From NCBI GenBank assembly GCA_020809705.1, contig CP085833.1, forward strand, positions 930,001 through 994,000: DNA of 64,000 nucleotides, written 5' to 3'. The number at the start of each line of letters is the position of its first letter. The first letter of the stretch is position 1. Positions 32,405-43,858 of the stretch are shown here, piece after piece. The stretch comes from Calonectria ilicicola (Eukaryota; Ascomycota; Sordariomycetes; Hypocreales; Nectriaceae). A program made the position numbers and the translations under genes. Under the pieces are notes generated by a model. It made no database searches. It saw only the letters and a program-made list of their open reading frames with translations, and had not been told where the DNA came from.

Positions 32405-33899
32405 CTACGATTGGGAATGGTGTTAATCGCGATCGAGGTTGGAAAAGGAGGACGCAAAAATATTTTTTCCGTGGCCCTAGAATAGTTGTCTAATTTGATC
32501 CATCTCTAGGTTTAGCTATTTTTGGTCTGGTGTGGTTGAGATACGTGGTCGACATGCCGACTCTTTGGGAGTTTTTCAAACCCGCAATTTAGCTAAAAAG
32601 CAAAGAGTAGTCGAAAAAAGAAAGGAATGAAGGAGTGCGAATCATCCACATTACCACTTCGTCCGCGATAGCTGCCCTGCAACGTACACGAAGTGAATCT
32701 TCTCATAGTACAATAGTGGGTAATGCCAGAACCAAACCCTCGGGTATCGTGAATTGGGCTGAATTCGATAACGATGGATGCCAGATTGATTGTTGACAGC
32801 CAGTTGGGGCGGTCAGCAGCCACACCCAATGCAGCGGCACCGCTAACCGACTTAGCGCCAGCTAGTCTTCAGCCACGACCCAGCTGAAGGCGAAACATTG
32901 AACCAGTCATGAGACGCTATTCTCGACAGGGCACGTCACAAGGGGCCTTGAAAAAATAGGGGATGTTGTTTGTTTACATGGTTGAATCATGTAAAGCATT
33001 GAAGCATCGAATAGATCATTTGCAGCGTAGCGAGATGAAGAATTGTTGCAGGCCCTAATTGCGGGACACACATAGAAAATATAGGGTAGTGAGCGGTAGA
33101 AAGACCAGACAGACAGGCTGTCAAAAGCAAAGGTCACCAGACAGACCCCACGGGACCATAGGGATGGAATAGAATTTATTCCTGCATCACTCTAGACAAG
33201 TCGCGTCTTAGTTTCTAGTTCGCTGGCCTTAGATTTTGCTTCATTCATGCATCGGCGCTTGCGAAAAAGAAAGCAAGACCCAAAGACCCAAGTGCCGGAT
33301 CATCCTAGTTTCAGCCCATCACGTGACCACAATTACTCGTGGTCTTGCTCCTGACAGGGGATAGCGCCGGGTCCTCTTCCCACTTTTTGCACTTTTGTGC
33401 AGGGCGACTGAGACATGGAGATTGACAGCTCCAGCCAACAGCAATAACAATCACACTCAAGGGTTCAAGCCAGCACATACATATACATATATATGCAGAT
33501 ACCCTGAAAATCATAGCCTATTGCATAATTATTTTTTTGTGTGACTGCTCTCAATACGAGAGCAAACCGAGAAACAATGCCATCATCGGTGATGCCGCCA
33601 GCCACGCCAACGTCAGCGTCAGGTCCCCGAGCACATACGTGGCATTGACTCGCCCAGCCCAGCCCAGCATGGCGGTCTTTGACGAGGCTTGAAACGTCTG
33701 TGGCATCTTCCGTTAGACTCCGCCTAACGAGCGTGCTTGGTGCGTTAGGCGCTGGAGAAGTCCTTAGCGGGTCCCTATGGAGCCCGCTTTTCGTTCAATC
33801 TCGCTCGTCACCACTAGCTACCTACCTCATCACGACCCCTGATTTTTTTTTTTTTTCCTTCTCTTCCTTGAACGTCATGGTTGCGGCAAGACTTTCACC
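32405..33899. other. 1.5-kb intergenic region
   Basis: Spacer between the MFS and MATE genes. No coding-like frame. A T-rich run (33842-33856) precedes the MATE start, and an (AC)AT-rich microsatellite (ACATACATATACATATATAT) lies near 33475-33494. Confidence 0.5.
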
Positions 33900-35354
33900 A
33901 TGACGGTAATCCAACCCCACGAAGAGTCGGTCCCGTTCCTGGACACGGAGGAGTTCCAGATCGACGAGGATGTTATCCCGGAAAAGGCAGCAGACACCAT
34001 CACCATCTGGCGATCCGAATCATGGCTCCTATGCAAGTATTCTGCGCCTCTGATTGCTACCTACCTGCTCGAGTATTCCTTCACCGTCATCACCACAATT
34101 GTGGCCGGCCACCTCAGCGCCGACGATCTGGCGGCCGCTAGTCTTGGAGGCGCAACGAGGAACATCATCGGATATGCTTTCGTTGAGGGTATGGCCACGG
34201 CTCTTGATACCCTGTGCTCACAAGCGTATGGCTCAGGACGACTCACCGGAGTCGGGTTGCACGTGCAGCGCATGACCCTCTTCATGGCTCTCGCTCTTAT
34301 CCCAATCGCCGCCTTTTGGTTCTTTTCTCCGTCAATCTTGCCTCTTTTAATTCCTCAGCATGACCTGGGCGTCAAGGCTGGCGTCTTTATGCAGGTGAGC
34401 ATTCTAGGACTGCCTGGATATGCCTTCTTCGAAGTCGGTAAGCGGTACCTGCAGGCTCAGGGCGACTTCAAGCCGGGCATGGTCGTTTTGATCATCTGCA
34501 CCCCTGTGAATGCCTTTTTGAGTTGGTTCTTGGCTATCAAAATGGGCATGGGTCTCAACGGCGCTGCAATTGGCCAATCCATTGCCAACGATCTGACACC
34601 CATTCTCCTGCTGATATATGTGGTTTACTATGCTAAATGGTCCCACAAGTGCTGGGGTGGCTGGTCCTGGGATGCCATCCGTGAATGGGGACCCATGGTG
34701 CGCTTGTCTGCGTCCGGAACGGTTGTGAACTTGGCAGAGTGGATCGCATTGGAGATCCTATCCGTGAGCGCCTCATACATTGGCACCGATCACCTTGCCG
34801 CCCAGACGATCCTTATGACTGTTTCTCTTGTTGCTTGGCATATTCCTTTCTCAATCAGCGTTGCTGCTACTACAAGACTCGGCGTTTTGGTTGGTGCAGG
34901 TGTTACGAAAATCGCTCAGCGCGTCGTTATTCTCTATGGTTTCATCTTCCTTTCGGTTGGCGTGTTCGACGCCATGGTTATGATTGCTTTCCGCAATCAA
35001 TTGAGCAGCATGTTTACTGGAGATTCCGCTGTTCTCTCAATTGCAATTGAAGCGATGACATTTTCTGCCATCTTCCACGTCATCGACTCCCTAAATTGCG
35101 CCTGCAACGGTATTCTTCGAGGCTTGGCTAAGCAATCGGTTGCTGCCTGGGTATCCTTTGGTGTTAGCTACCTGGTCTCGGTTCCGCTTGCGCTCTGGCT
35201 TGCTTTGGGCTCTCCGGATATGAAGTTGGACGGCCAGTGGATAGGCCTAGGAGCTGGAATGTTGCTGGGTTGCGTCATCGAATTCAACTATCTGAGGCGT
35301 ATGAACTGGCAAGAGTGCATCGACGATGCAAGAGAAAGAGAGAAGGAGATGTAA
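33900..35354 (+). CDS. MATE-family multidrug/toxin exporter
   Basis: Intronless 484-aa polytopic protein with 12 predicted TM segments in two similar halves. MATE markers: FTVITTIVAGHLSADDLAAAS in TM1-2, GMATALDTLCSQAYGSG (the conserved LCGQAxGA-type loop), and in the second half an equivalent ISVAATTRLGVLVGAG followed by SLNCACNGILRGL. Fungal MATE proteins export drugs, metabolites or organic acids by antiport. Located at plasma or vacuolar membrane. Start context ACCATGACG is good. Confidence 0.93.
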   Translation: MTVIQPHEESVPFLDTEEFQIDEDVIPEKAADTITIWRSESWLLCKYSAPLIATYLLEYSFTVITTIVAGHLSADDLAAASLGGATRNIIGYAFVEGMATALDTLCSQAYGSGRLTGVGLHVQRMTLFMALALIPIAAFWFFSPSILPLLIPQHDLGVKAGVFMQVSILGLPGYAFFEVGKRYLQAQGDFKPGMVVLIICTPVNAFLSWFLAIKMGMGLNGAAIGQSIANDLTPILLLIYVVYYAKWSHKCWGGWSWDAIREWGPMVRLSASGTVVNLAEWIALEILSVSASYIGTDHLAAQTILMTVSLVAWHIPFSISVAATTRLGVLVGAGVTKIAQRVVILYGFIFLSVGVFDAMVMIAFRNQLSSMFTGDSAVLSIAIEAMTFSAIFHVIDSLNCACNGILRGLAKQSVAAWVSFGVSYLVSVPLALWLALGSPDMKLDGQWIGLGAGMLLGCVIEFNYLRRMNWQECIDDAREREKEM

Positions 35355-35737
35355 CCTTGGTTGGGGTGAAAACACAAAAATATTGGGTTTAAAATGGGTA
35401 ATACATACAGGATAGACTTTTGTACTTTATCTGCACCTTTCCTATGTTTGCATATATTCTAATCTGATGATTGATGAATTCAAACAAAATACCCACAATT
35501 TGATTCTTGAAGCCCAATCTTGTCCCTTTATGTTGGAATTCTGGTTGTCATGGTGTCATGGAACAATTCCGGAACACTCGGCAACTAAATATATTCAGAT
35601 GAAGAACAAAGAGGGGTATTTGGATGTCGGCACTTTGGAGATTGATCTGATCATTACCCATGGTCGTTCGTTACCCAATAAAGAGGATCAAGTGTCATTC
35701 ACTCATATTTCATTGTTGGCAAATGCGTAGACTAAAA
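35355..35737. other. Convergent intergenic spacer
   Basis: An 87-codon ATG frame (35467-35730) is present but shows no domain; it is likely chance. Confidence 0.4.
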
Positions 35738-36673
35738 TTACATGGCATTGAAAACGCCCTTGCTAAACTCGCCGTCTGCGGCAAATCGCATACCCACGAG
35801 AGTTGTTGACTCTTCCGCAACAGACTTGGGGATAATAAAGTCCTTCTCGTCACATGCCTTTTCAAAGTTGTCCCTCACAACCTCTATAGTATAATCACCA
35901 TCTGGACAGAATGACCCCTTTGTCTCCGCCAATAGCACCCGACCCATGCTGCGACCGTAGGAAGTGATGAATTCCCCGTTGGCCTTGCAATCCTCATGAA
36001 CAAGCCAAGCACAAACGGGTGAAGTAGTTGAGGGTGGTAGTGTCTTGCTCATCCATGCCATTGTTTCCTCGTTATCATCTACCATCTGTCTTGCCATGGC
36101 TGTCGCGGCGGATGGGCCAAAGCAGTTGACCAAGATACCATGCTCTGGTCCCTCAATAGCCAATGACCTGCCTATTCCGAATAGAGCTCCTTTGGCCGCG
36201 ACGTATGCGGCATTACTAGGCATGCCAAAGAGGGACGTTGAAGAGACGAACACTACACGCCCGTATTTTTGCTTCTTCATATGGGGCCATGCGAGTTGAG
36301 TTAGGTTCCAGCTGCCCCAAACGTGCACCCCGAGCATACGGGTAAAGTCGGCCTCTGTAAACTCCTCAAACGTCTTTTTGATTTCAATTCCGGCGTTGTT
36401 GATGAGAATGTCAATGCGGCCGAACTTGCTAATGGCTGTGTCGATTAGGGCTTCCGCAATAGATTTCTCAGCAATAGAGCCGGGAACCGCGACTGCAGTG
36501 CCACCGGCCTTTTCGACATCTGCCTTTGTTGTCTCGGCCATCTCGACTTGGAGATCATTGATGATGACGATGGCGCCGCGGCTGCCAAGAAGCAGGGCGT
36601 GCTCACGGCCCATGCCACCGCCGGCTCCAGTGATAATGGCAACCTTGCCGTCGAAACGAAGTTCCTGTGCCAT
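35738..36673 (-). CDS. Short-chain dehydrogenase/reductase, HSD17B4/FOX2-like
   Basis: Intronless 311-aa SDR. Cofactor loop TGAGGGMG at residues 16-23, INNAG motif near 90-94, catalytic Ser in VSSTSLFG and YVAAK tetrad residues (Tyr and Lys) about 13 residues later. Sequence flavour (FDGKVAIITGAGGGMGREHALLL) resembles the dehydrogenase domains of peroxisomal multifunctional beta-oxidation enzymes, but here as a stand-alone protein with a 60-residue C-terminal extension. No PTS1 tripeptide (ends NAM), so probably cytosolic. An NAD(P)-dependent 3-hydroxyacyl or alcohol dehydrogenase; substrate unknown. Confidence 0.9.
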   Translation of the reverse strand: MAQELRFDGKVAIITGAGGGMGREHALLLGSRGAIVIINDLQVEMAETTKADVEKAGGTAVAVPGSIAEKSIAEALIDTAISKFGRIDILINNAGIEIKKTFEEFTEADFTRMLGVHVWGSWNLTQLAWPHMKKQKYGRVVFVSSTSLFGMPSNAAYVAAKGALFGIGRSLAIEGPEHGILVNCFGPSAATAMARQMVDDNEETMAWMSKTLPPSTTSPVCAWLVHEDCKANGEFITSYGRSMGRVLLAETKGSFCPDGDYTIEVVRDNFEKACDEKDFIIPKSVAEESTTLVGMRFAADGEFSKGVFNAM

Positions 36674-37522
36674 TGTAATCTGAAATAAGAAATCCTTGGG
36701 AGATTAAATATTGAAAATTGTATAAATATGTGAATGATAAAGCGGATATTTCGAAAGCCCTCTTTACACTGGTTTCTACGCTTGGTTTTAAACTACGACT
36801 AATTCAAGTGCTGTGTCCAAGTCGGAACGTCGGTGGAGTCCGGAGCCGCGACAAGGTCGGGTTTTTCGGGACGACAATAGAATCCGACGGGCGTCGATTT
36901 GTCACTAAGGGTCAGCTGGAGAGCTGAGTCGTTCGTCAACGACATCGTAGCGGGGTATGTTCTACCGAAGCTAATGCACCCCGGACGAAGAAGATATTCG
37001 CGTCTGGATGACGCGCGATGCGTGGTCTTGATCCAGACGATACGAATACGAGTGCATGACTTTAGGTGGGTCTTGTTGCTGTTCGACAAATAGGGGCCGG
37101 GGAATGGCGGCGGAAACTTATGCTCATTACTCCGCAACGCTTACGAAATCCCCCACTTTCTAGCTTCAATGGGGAACTCCAAAAGTAAAAAGGCTGAAAC
37201 TTGTAATATACTTATTGTAATAGAAATGGAGCTGGACCATTGGACAGCGATACGAATACTTGGTTTGCCAAGATGAAATGGGGGTCTTAATTTCTAAGGG
37301 TTACCTTGCTTCAAGCGTGGGGCAAGCACATCAACTGCTTAGATCTGCACTCCATGAAATATATAAGCAGAGCGGGGGAAGATTGAGTGGATTTTTTTTT
37401 TGCATTAAAGAAGCAATATATTGCAAAATGGTACTCTCAAATTCTGTTGTACCTGGTCCCAGTATCCCATTCCCCGCGTGTTCATTACTCTCCTCAATCT
37501 GTTGTTGCGCAAAGCATACTGT
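36674..37522. other. Intergenic region, no supported gene
   Basis: Spacer between two minus-strand genes. A minus-strand frame at 36799-36944 starting MSLTNDSALQL is open but has no partner exon that I can support. Confidence 0.4.
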
Positions 37523-39529
37523 TTACTGCATGGCGGCCACTGGAAAGCCCAGCAACTTCAACCCGTTTTCAAGAACAGACTTTGTGTTTTGGTACAACAG
37601 GATCTTGGCCTTCTTCTCGCCAGGGGTGCTCTCCTCTTGCGGCTCGCTGGGGCCCGCTTCCTCACCTTCCTCGCCTTCCTCCACCTCCTCACCTGCATCG
37701 TCTATGTAGTAGAGACAATCTATAATTTTGAATAGGAAGCTCAGAAGGGTGTGTGGTTCTAGGGATTTGTATGTTGCTGCGACAACATCTGGGAATTGGA
37801 CCAGGTAGCGTAGTAGGTATCCTGAGCTGTCGTCCTTCAAGGCGGAATAATCCGGCTCCGCCTCATCAACGCCTTCCGTTTGCAACTCTGAAATAAGCTC
37901 ACTAAGCTTTGTCAGGGATGTTTGCAAATGCAAGCCGTTGAAGGAGCTGGATGAAACAGCTTTCTTTGATTCGAATGAGTAGCCGTGTCCCCTTCTCCCG
38001 GCCATGTCTTGCGTGAGCAATGCGGCGACCAGCGCTGCATCACTGAAAGGTCCATGCTCTGTATCGTCACCCGAGCCGTCACTTGGCTCCTCATTTTGAG
38101 CCTCGCCGAGCTTCTTTGATGCTTGGTCAAGTATATCACCGAGCAAATCTCCCTCGAGTCCTTGCAAAGCGCCAAAGCTAACGTGCTGAAGCTTATCCTT
38201 GAGATCAGTGCGGCCCATGAGACCCACTGCGGTAAAGAGCTGCTGAAAGTGATTGTCTTGTCTTGATGAGACAACATAGACCATCTTGTCAAAGTCGAAT
38301 TTGCGAGAACGGTCAGCAACGGCAGCAATATCGCGAAGGAGATAGCGCGTGACGCCATCTCGACCTCGAGCGATCTGGGTGCCGAGACCCTTTCGTGAAC
38401 CATGCTTCACAAAGTCAATCACCCACGAGCCTTCACTCTCTTCCATGACGCCTTTTTCTTTGAGTGTGTTTTCGACCTCAACGATTGTGTCGTGTTGAAT
38501 CTGAGACTCTCCAGAGTAGTCATCAAACTTGATACCCAGACGTGCATATCCTTTGGTCAAATCTGCAATGGTGATGTCACGGAATTGTGTCCATAGCGCA
38601 TGGGCATCAGCGTCATTGTCCTCCAGCTTTTTGACAAAGGCATCTCGCTCAGCAAATATGCCCTTGCTTTCAATCTCAGCTGTGTTTTCGTTGTTTTGCT
38701 TTGCTTTGTCTCTTGCTTCTAGCTCCGTCTCGAACAGCTTTCCAATTTGGTTCGAGACTTCGAGCATGTGGTGGATACCATCGGACTCAAGCTTTTCTTT
38801 GGAGCCGAATCTCTCAAATCCAGCGGCAAGCAATCCAACCTGTTTACCCCAGTCGCCGAGGTAATTGATACGGATTACTTCCCAGCCCATGGCCTCATAC
38901 ATATTGGCGACAAATGCGCCAAGAAGAGTGCTTCGAAGGTGATTACCGTCAAAGTCTTTGGCAAGATTTGGGGAAGAGAATTCCACGATGACTCTTTTTT
39001 TGCGCTTCTCTCCATCATCTTTGAGACCTTCCGAAGCATCGTGCCCGTAGTCAGAGGCCCGGTCGTTGATGTATGGGAGGAGGAGTCGGGGGAGAATGTC
39101 GGGGGAAAAGATCATTCGAACGTGGATACCATCTATCCATGGCTGAAGGAAAAGTGGTGAGGTAGGAAACTATGGATCCAAGTTAACATTGGTTCAAACT
39201 TGGCATAAAGTTATGGGTCGGCAAACCTCAGTGCATAGCTGAAATGCCAGCTTCTTGAGAGCTTCATTATCGTGGTCTTTCAACTTTAGGCGAGGTAAAA
39301 TGAGTGCTAGGTCTCCAAGAGATGAAGGTTCTGCTGTGGTACTGATTGCTTCTTGGATAGTGGCGGCATCACAATTCACCAAAGACGAGAGGATCTCGGT
39401 GAGATAAGACTTCCATATCGCGACAGGCTTCGTCAGCGCGTCATGTGATCCATAGTTGGGCAACGGGTCTAGGGACAATCCTTGGAGCAGAGTCTCGAGT
39501 CCTTGTGGAGTGTTTGTGAGGCATGCCAT
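37523..39529 (-). CDS. Arginyl-tRNA-synthetase paralogue with degraded catalytic motifs
   Basis: Two exons: 39529-39227 and 39169-37523, intron of 57 nt; 649 aa, close to the usual length of cytosolic fungal ArgRS. The scaffold is clearly class-I ArgRS: FPTSPLFLQPWIDGIHVR, VEFSSPNLAKDF, GWEVIRINYLGDWGKQVGLL, YSGESQ, KMVYVVSSRQDNHFQQLF and LQHVSFGALQG. But the HIGH site, usually H-x-G-H, reads DGNH. The MSTRKG (KMSKS-equivalent) segment expected after GALQG is missing, replaced by LEGDLLGDIL. The family's GPYLQYAHSR-type region is replaced by SFNGLHLQTSL. The frame is fully open, so it is not an obvious pseudogene. An acidic insert (EEVEEGEEGEEAG) lies near the C-terminus. Aminoacylation activity is doubtful; a regulatory or recruited role is inference. 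Confidence 0.85.
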
Positions 39530-40427
39530 ACTGAAAGAGTTCTAGGCCGTGCAAAAAGTATGGATAGATGTTTATTCTGGAGTCTTCAAAGCTTTGGTCT
39601 GCATATTTGAGAGGAAAGGGATCCTAGCCTGAAAGATGTCCAAGATGCGGGGGTGACGGGTCTGTCAAGCTTGGGCTCCGTAGAGAGCCTCATGGCATCC
39701 GGCCTAACATTAGGCAGGAATCGGGTATGATGAGGAGGCTGCGAAGCGATTCGACGAGAGTGTAGATTTCATGCACACCCTGCTCATACAGGAGCTCAAA
39801 CGGTGATAGCTGCCGCCAAGATAATCAGCTTTGCAGCGCCTCCCTACACCCCGGTCCAATAAGCGTCCGCCACGACTGGATGACAGCCTTGTTTTGCCCA
39901 TGTCGCTCATGATTCACGCAGGCAATCGTATCAGATCAATGTGCGCAGCGAAACCGCGCACGTGAATATCGTCATGCATGAGTCACGCGGATCATTATTT
40001 GGAATGAGTTGACAAGTGCATCGTTGCATAAACAACTGTCAAACGGGTACAGAGACCAACCAATATTGCAGAATGAATTCTTGAGATATTCATTCGCTTT
40101 TGTTGTGTTTATCATCGTGGCAAAATGGAAGTTAGGGAACGATCAGTATCTACCGCGTCAATAAGGACGGAATCACGACGTCCGATTTTCTAACATACCT
40201 AACAATTTTCTTGTTTTCTTTTGTAATGAAGTGAAACTTGTATTTCTTATCTTTTGCTGGTAATTCATATCCAAATAATAATACAAGGGTGGTCATAAAA
40301 ATCGCTTCGTCTTTTCCAGAAGCCAACCAAAAATAAAGCAGGGAAAGACCATACAGGAAACTGAATGATACCCATGTCGACATATATCGAGATTCAGGTT
40401 CTTGATTACAAAAATAATTCAACCAAA
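39530..40427. other. Intergenic region, no supported gene
   Basis: Short frames only. A minus-strand frame at 40150-40422 with hydrophobic content lies just after the stop of the CorA-like gene and is not joined to it by a convincing splice site. Confidence 0.4.
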
Positions 40428-42580
40428 TTAGGCGTACTGGCGGGTAGGCGAAGGAGGCCCGGCATCATCCAACCTCGCATCAAAGCGACCTATATTTGGT
40501 TCGGTTGTCCATGGGAAGATGAATCTCCTTTGCCCTTGGTTCGCATTCTGACCAACCCAATTTAATGCGGTGGCCTTCGCAGCCGCAAAAATCGCTCCCT
40601 TCGAATGATTATGATCCCAACTCTGGGCAGATTTGAAAACCAGCATCACAGCACAAATCACTAAGCTGATGAGTACAAAAGGGAGAAAACCTGATTGCCA
40701 AGGGAGAATCTTGGTCTGCATCATGGCGGCCGCGAGTGCCGGAGGCGAGATGAATTGAAACTAACTAATTGTGAGTGAAGGATTGAACCAGGTATAGGTT
40801 GTACACCTACAAGATATACATTGACATGCGCCAAATAAATACTTTGATTATTTTGGACTTGCAAATGCAATTCAAGCTAGTGATAGTTAGAATGTTTATC
40901 AAGCAGATTCGTTGCATTCAACACGTACCCATCCTTTGAATTTTCCGATTTTTTGTTCGAGGCGTTCCAAACGCTTTTGGATATTGTGAAGCTTAGTAAA
41001 CTCCTTATCGATGGAGTGAAGATGGGCTCTAAGCCGAGGGTTTAGATCGAAAGGAGTATACAGGGAAGGAATGTCCTTGTCTTTGAATAAGCACCAAGAA
41101 TTGTAGGAACTGTCTATTTTCTGCGTCATGTCATCAAGGATGTGACTGAATTTTGCGATCCAAATCTTTGAGTGCTCAATAACTTTGGCACGATCTTCGG
41201 CGTTGGATAGGGAGACTGGGCCATTTGCCCAGGGTGTGTTCTCGTTATCAATCTGGGTACAAATTAGTCTTCGTTGAAGCAACACCTGTGGTCGCGGCAG
41301 TGATATTACAGAAAAGCATAAAACTATCATCTAGCACAACAAAATAGATAAATAAGAGGCACTCACATATTGCCTGGCATCCTCTTCGAACTGATGCAGG
41401 CAATTCTCCCAGTGACGAACAGCATGTCGATTGCGTTCGTCTAGGACGTAGAAAAAGTATTCTCTTGGATGGTTTATTTTAGAAGTATCTTGCCCACTAA
41501 TAGGATCTCGGTCGAATTCTTCCTCTTCTCCATCTTGTTCAAGAGTTTTGTAATATCTTGAAGACATATTATCGAGTTCGTCGTCATCCTCGAAGCAATA
41601 TGTGTCCGTCATGGTATACCCACTCCAGACGTCTTTATTAAAGCCGATGACCAGAGAAGACCACTTAGACTCGTACAGACAATCGAAGCCTTCATCTGGT
41701 TGGCGAGCCGAACCAGTCGTGGATAAAAATGAAAGTGACCATGATTTTCTAGGCGGAGGTTTATCTAGACCATACCGCAAGTCTTGAACTAGGCACCTTG
41801 ACCGTTTCCGGATATAAAATGGGATGTGAAATTCAAGCACAAACTTAGCAATGTTTATCTAAACCAAGTAAGTAAATGGCCTCGTGAACGAGTTTCGAAG
41901 CCACATACCTTATGACAATCTGCCGAAAGTAATGCAGAGATTGGACAATCGGGATTTAGATGTCTGTACGAAAAGTCTCTCAATGCAATTGCTTCACTAA
42001 TTGGAGTAGTGGCAAAGAGTGGAGCCAAGGCGAGACTGCTTGGATTCGGCAGGTAGCTAACACAATTGTTAGTCACCGCAATAGAGGGAAGAATGACAAT
42101 ATCCATACAGCTTTCGGATCGACTTGATGCTACCTATCGTTTTCATACAAATACGCTAAACAATCATTAATTAAGTGTGTGAAAGAAATAAGGAATGAGA
42201 ATAATACGTACGTCTTGGCTTAATGCTTCGTACAATGACCTTTGTTTGTGCCAACATCTTTCCCTTCCAACCTGCCCCACACGAGGACTATCATCTAGCC
42301 AGGCGACATATTCTGGTGATAGGTCAAAGTTTCCATTCAACACTTGCTCTAAAGTTTTGTTGTCACATATGGCTTCAATTGTTGAGCGGACAGATTGTGA
42401 TTCGGCTGACCCCTCTTGGATTTTAAGAAAGAGCTCCAACGGGGTGCCATCCAAGTCCTGCTCCATCCAAACATCGATGGCTGACCTGTTGATTGAATTG
42501 TTGATAGATGCAACGTTGAGGTCAAGTTGATCCCAATTTACAGGGCTCTGATGAAAAATGGAGCCTCCTGTTTGATCCAT
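40428..42580 (-). CDS. CorA-like fungal membrane protein
   Basis: Six exons: 42580-42212, 42133-41909, 41843-41367, 41252-40929, 40876-40820 and 40760-40428; 594 aa; every junction is phase 0. The layout matches fungal CorA-like proteins: a large soluble N-terminal part (LRDFSYRHLNPDCP, FVLEFHIPFYIRKR), a long alpha-helical segment with charged heptads (LHNIQKRLERLEQKIGKFKGW), the LxLxLxVxNNQS linker, and hydrophobic C-terminal segments (FISPPALAAAMM; SGFLPFVLISLVICAVMLVF). Canonical GMN is absent, as in many fungal members, so divalent-cation transport is unproven. The intron at 41366-41253 is the least certain junction; an acceptor at 41331 would leave a 36-nt intron. Confidence 0.7.
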
Positions 42581-43858
42581 GGATTCTGCATGGCTTTTAT
42601 GCGCTCCAAAATCTTATTCTGATCACTAACTCTTAGGATATGAGGTCAGATACGTGTCAGTTGAAAGCGGGTGGCACTAAGTGTGCCACGCGTGGATGAG
42701 ATGGATATAAATGGAAGAATTGCCGAAACGCCCCTTGCTTGGAAGAGGGCCTCAGTCATATATCATATAGGTCGGACACTTCTGTGTAATGATGGACTAC
42801 TTTTGAGGCCAGCTACAGTGATTACCTCGTGATGGTGGTTGCCTTATTGAGAGAGGGCGAAGTAAGCCAATGATGGACTGTGAGCAGTCTAGCATCTTTA
42901 GATGAGTCTACGTTGGGGTATCACAGAACACGCTCCTTTGCCGGAGCGGCAATAGCTTAGTTTCATTGCGTCAAATGTACTCGAATCAAGAGGTGGGAAA
43001 TGAATGAGGCCATTCCATATGCACAATGCTCTGGCTACTTCGTCGTGATCCGGTTGGGTGCTATGGTGAGGCGTCAATGCGGTCGATGATGGGTGCCCAA
43101 GACTGAAGGGTGTTGTTGCAGTAGGCGTATATGACAGGTGCGGCGCAGGCATTTTTAGGGCGATTTGTCTCCCGGATGGTGGCCCAGCTGATGTCGTCTC
43201 GCAACAGAGGGATGACCAAGTGGCAAGGCAACTAAAACACAGGATGGCTGACTGCAGCACTGGAGGGGTCATCGCCTCGTTGTCTGGTGCCAACTACATC
43301 TGGAAGTTGGACAGAGATGCTTCTCGGGATGTGTCCGGGAGAGGCGCAAGTACTGTGATCTGGATGACGAAAAGATGGGAGAGAAGCGGGACTGGCAAGT
43401 TAATAAGAATATCCGGCCTGCACCGACAAAGATGGCTTTTGGCGGTTATGTATGGGTCGCTCAACGACATTTTGAGCGTGAGTATCCATCATTATCCATA
43501 TTGCCTTTGATTCACCCATATCAATCATCGTCGCTTAATTGCCTGCATCCTTCTTCTCCTGTCAATCATGCGGGCCCAATGCGCGGAAGAGGGGGCCTGC
43601 CCACTGCGAGTGCGGGGGAGGGAGGGCATTTCTGGGGGACGTTCTGGCGCCCGACAAGACCCGAAGGGGCGCCTGACCCACTGGCGACTTCTGAAATGGT
43701 TCGCACACTGCGGGATGCCTTGGGGGATGGTGTTCATTGCCTTAGGAAAAAATACCAAACTAGCTCCGTCATTATTTCGCAACTTTTCCTTCCCTAGCCT
43801 TTTTTTATCCGTCTCCATACCTATATCCATAGCCATCACCCGGGTATAATTGCATCTG
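42581..43858. other. 1.3-kb intergenic region
   Basis: Several overlapping frames on both strands (up to 140 codons) but none with domain, codon bias or splice support. GC content rises near 43560-43720. Confidence 0.4.

Noticed and set aside
36799..37137. Minus-strand frame MSLTNDSALQL
   Set aside because: No further exon or domain found; probably chance.
40150..40422. Hydrophobic minus-strand frame after the CorA-like gene
   Set aside because: The CorA-like exon already ends with a plausible tail at 40428, and no splice pair joins the two.
42898..43797. Several 90-140-codon frames on both strands
   Set aside because: Mutually overlapping, low-complexity Pro/Thr/Ser translations without domains.
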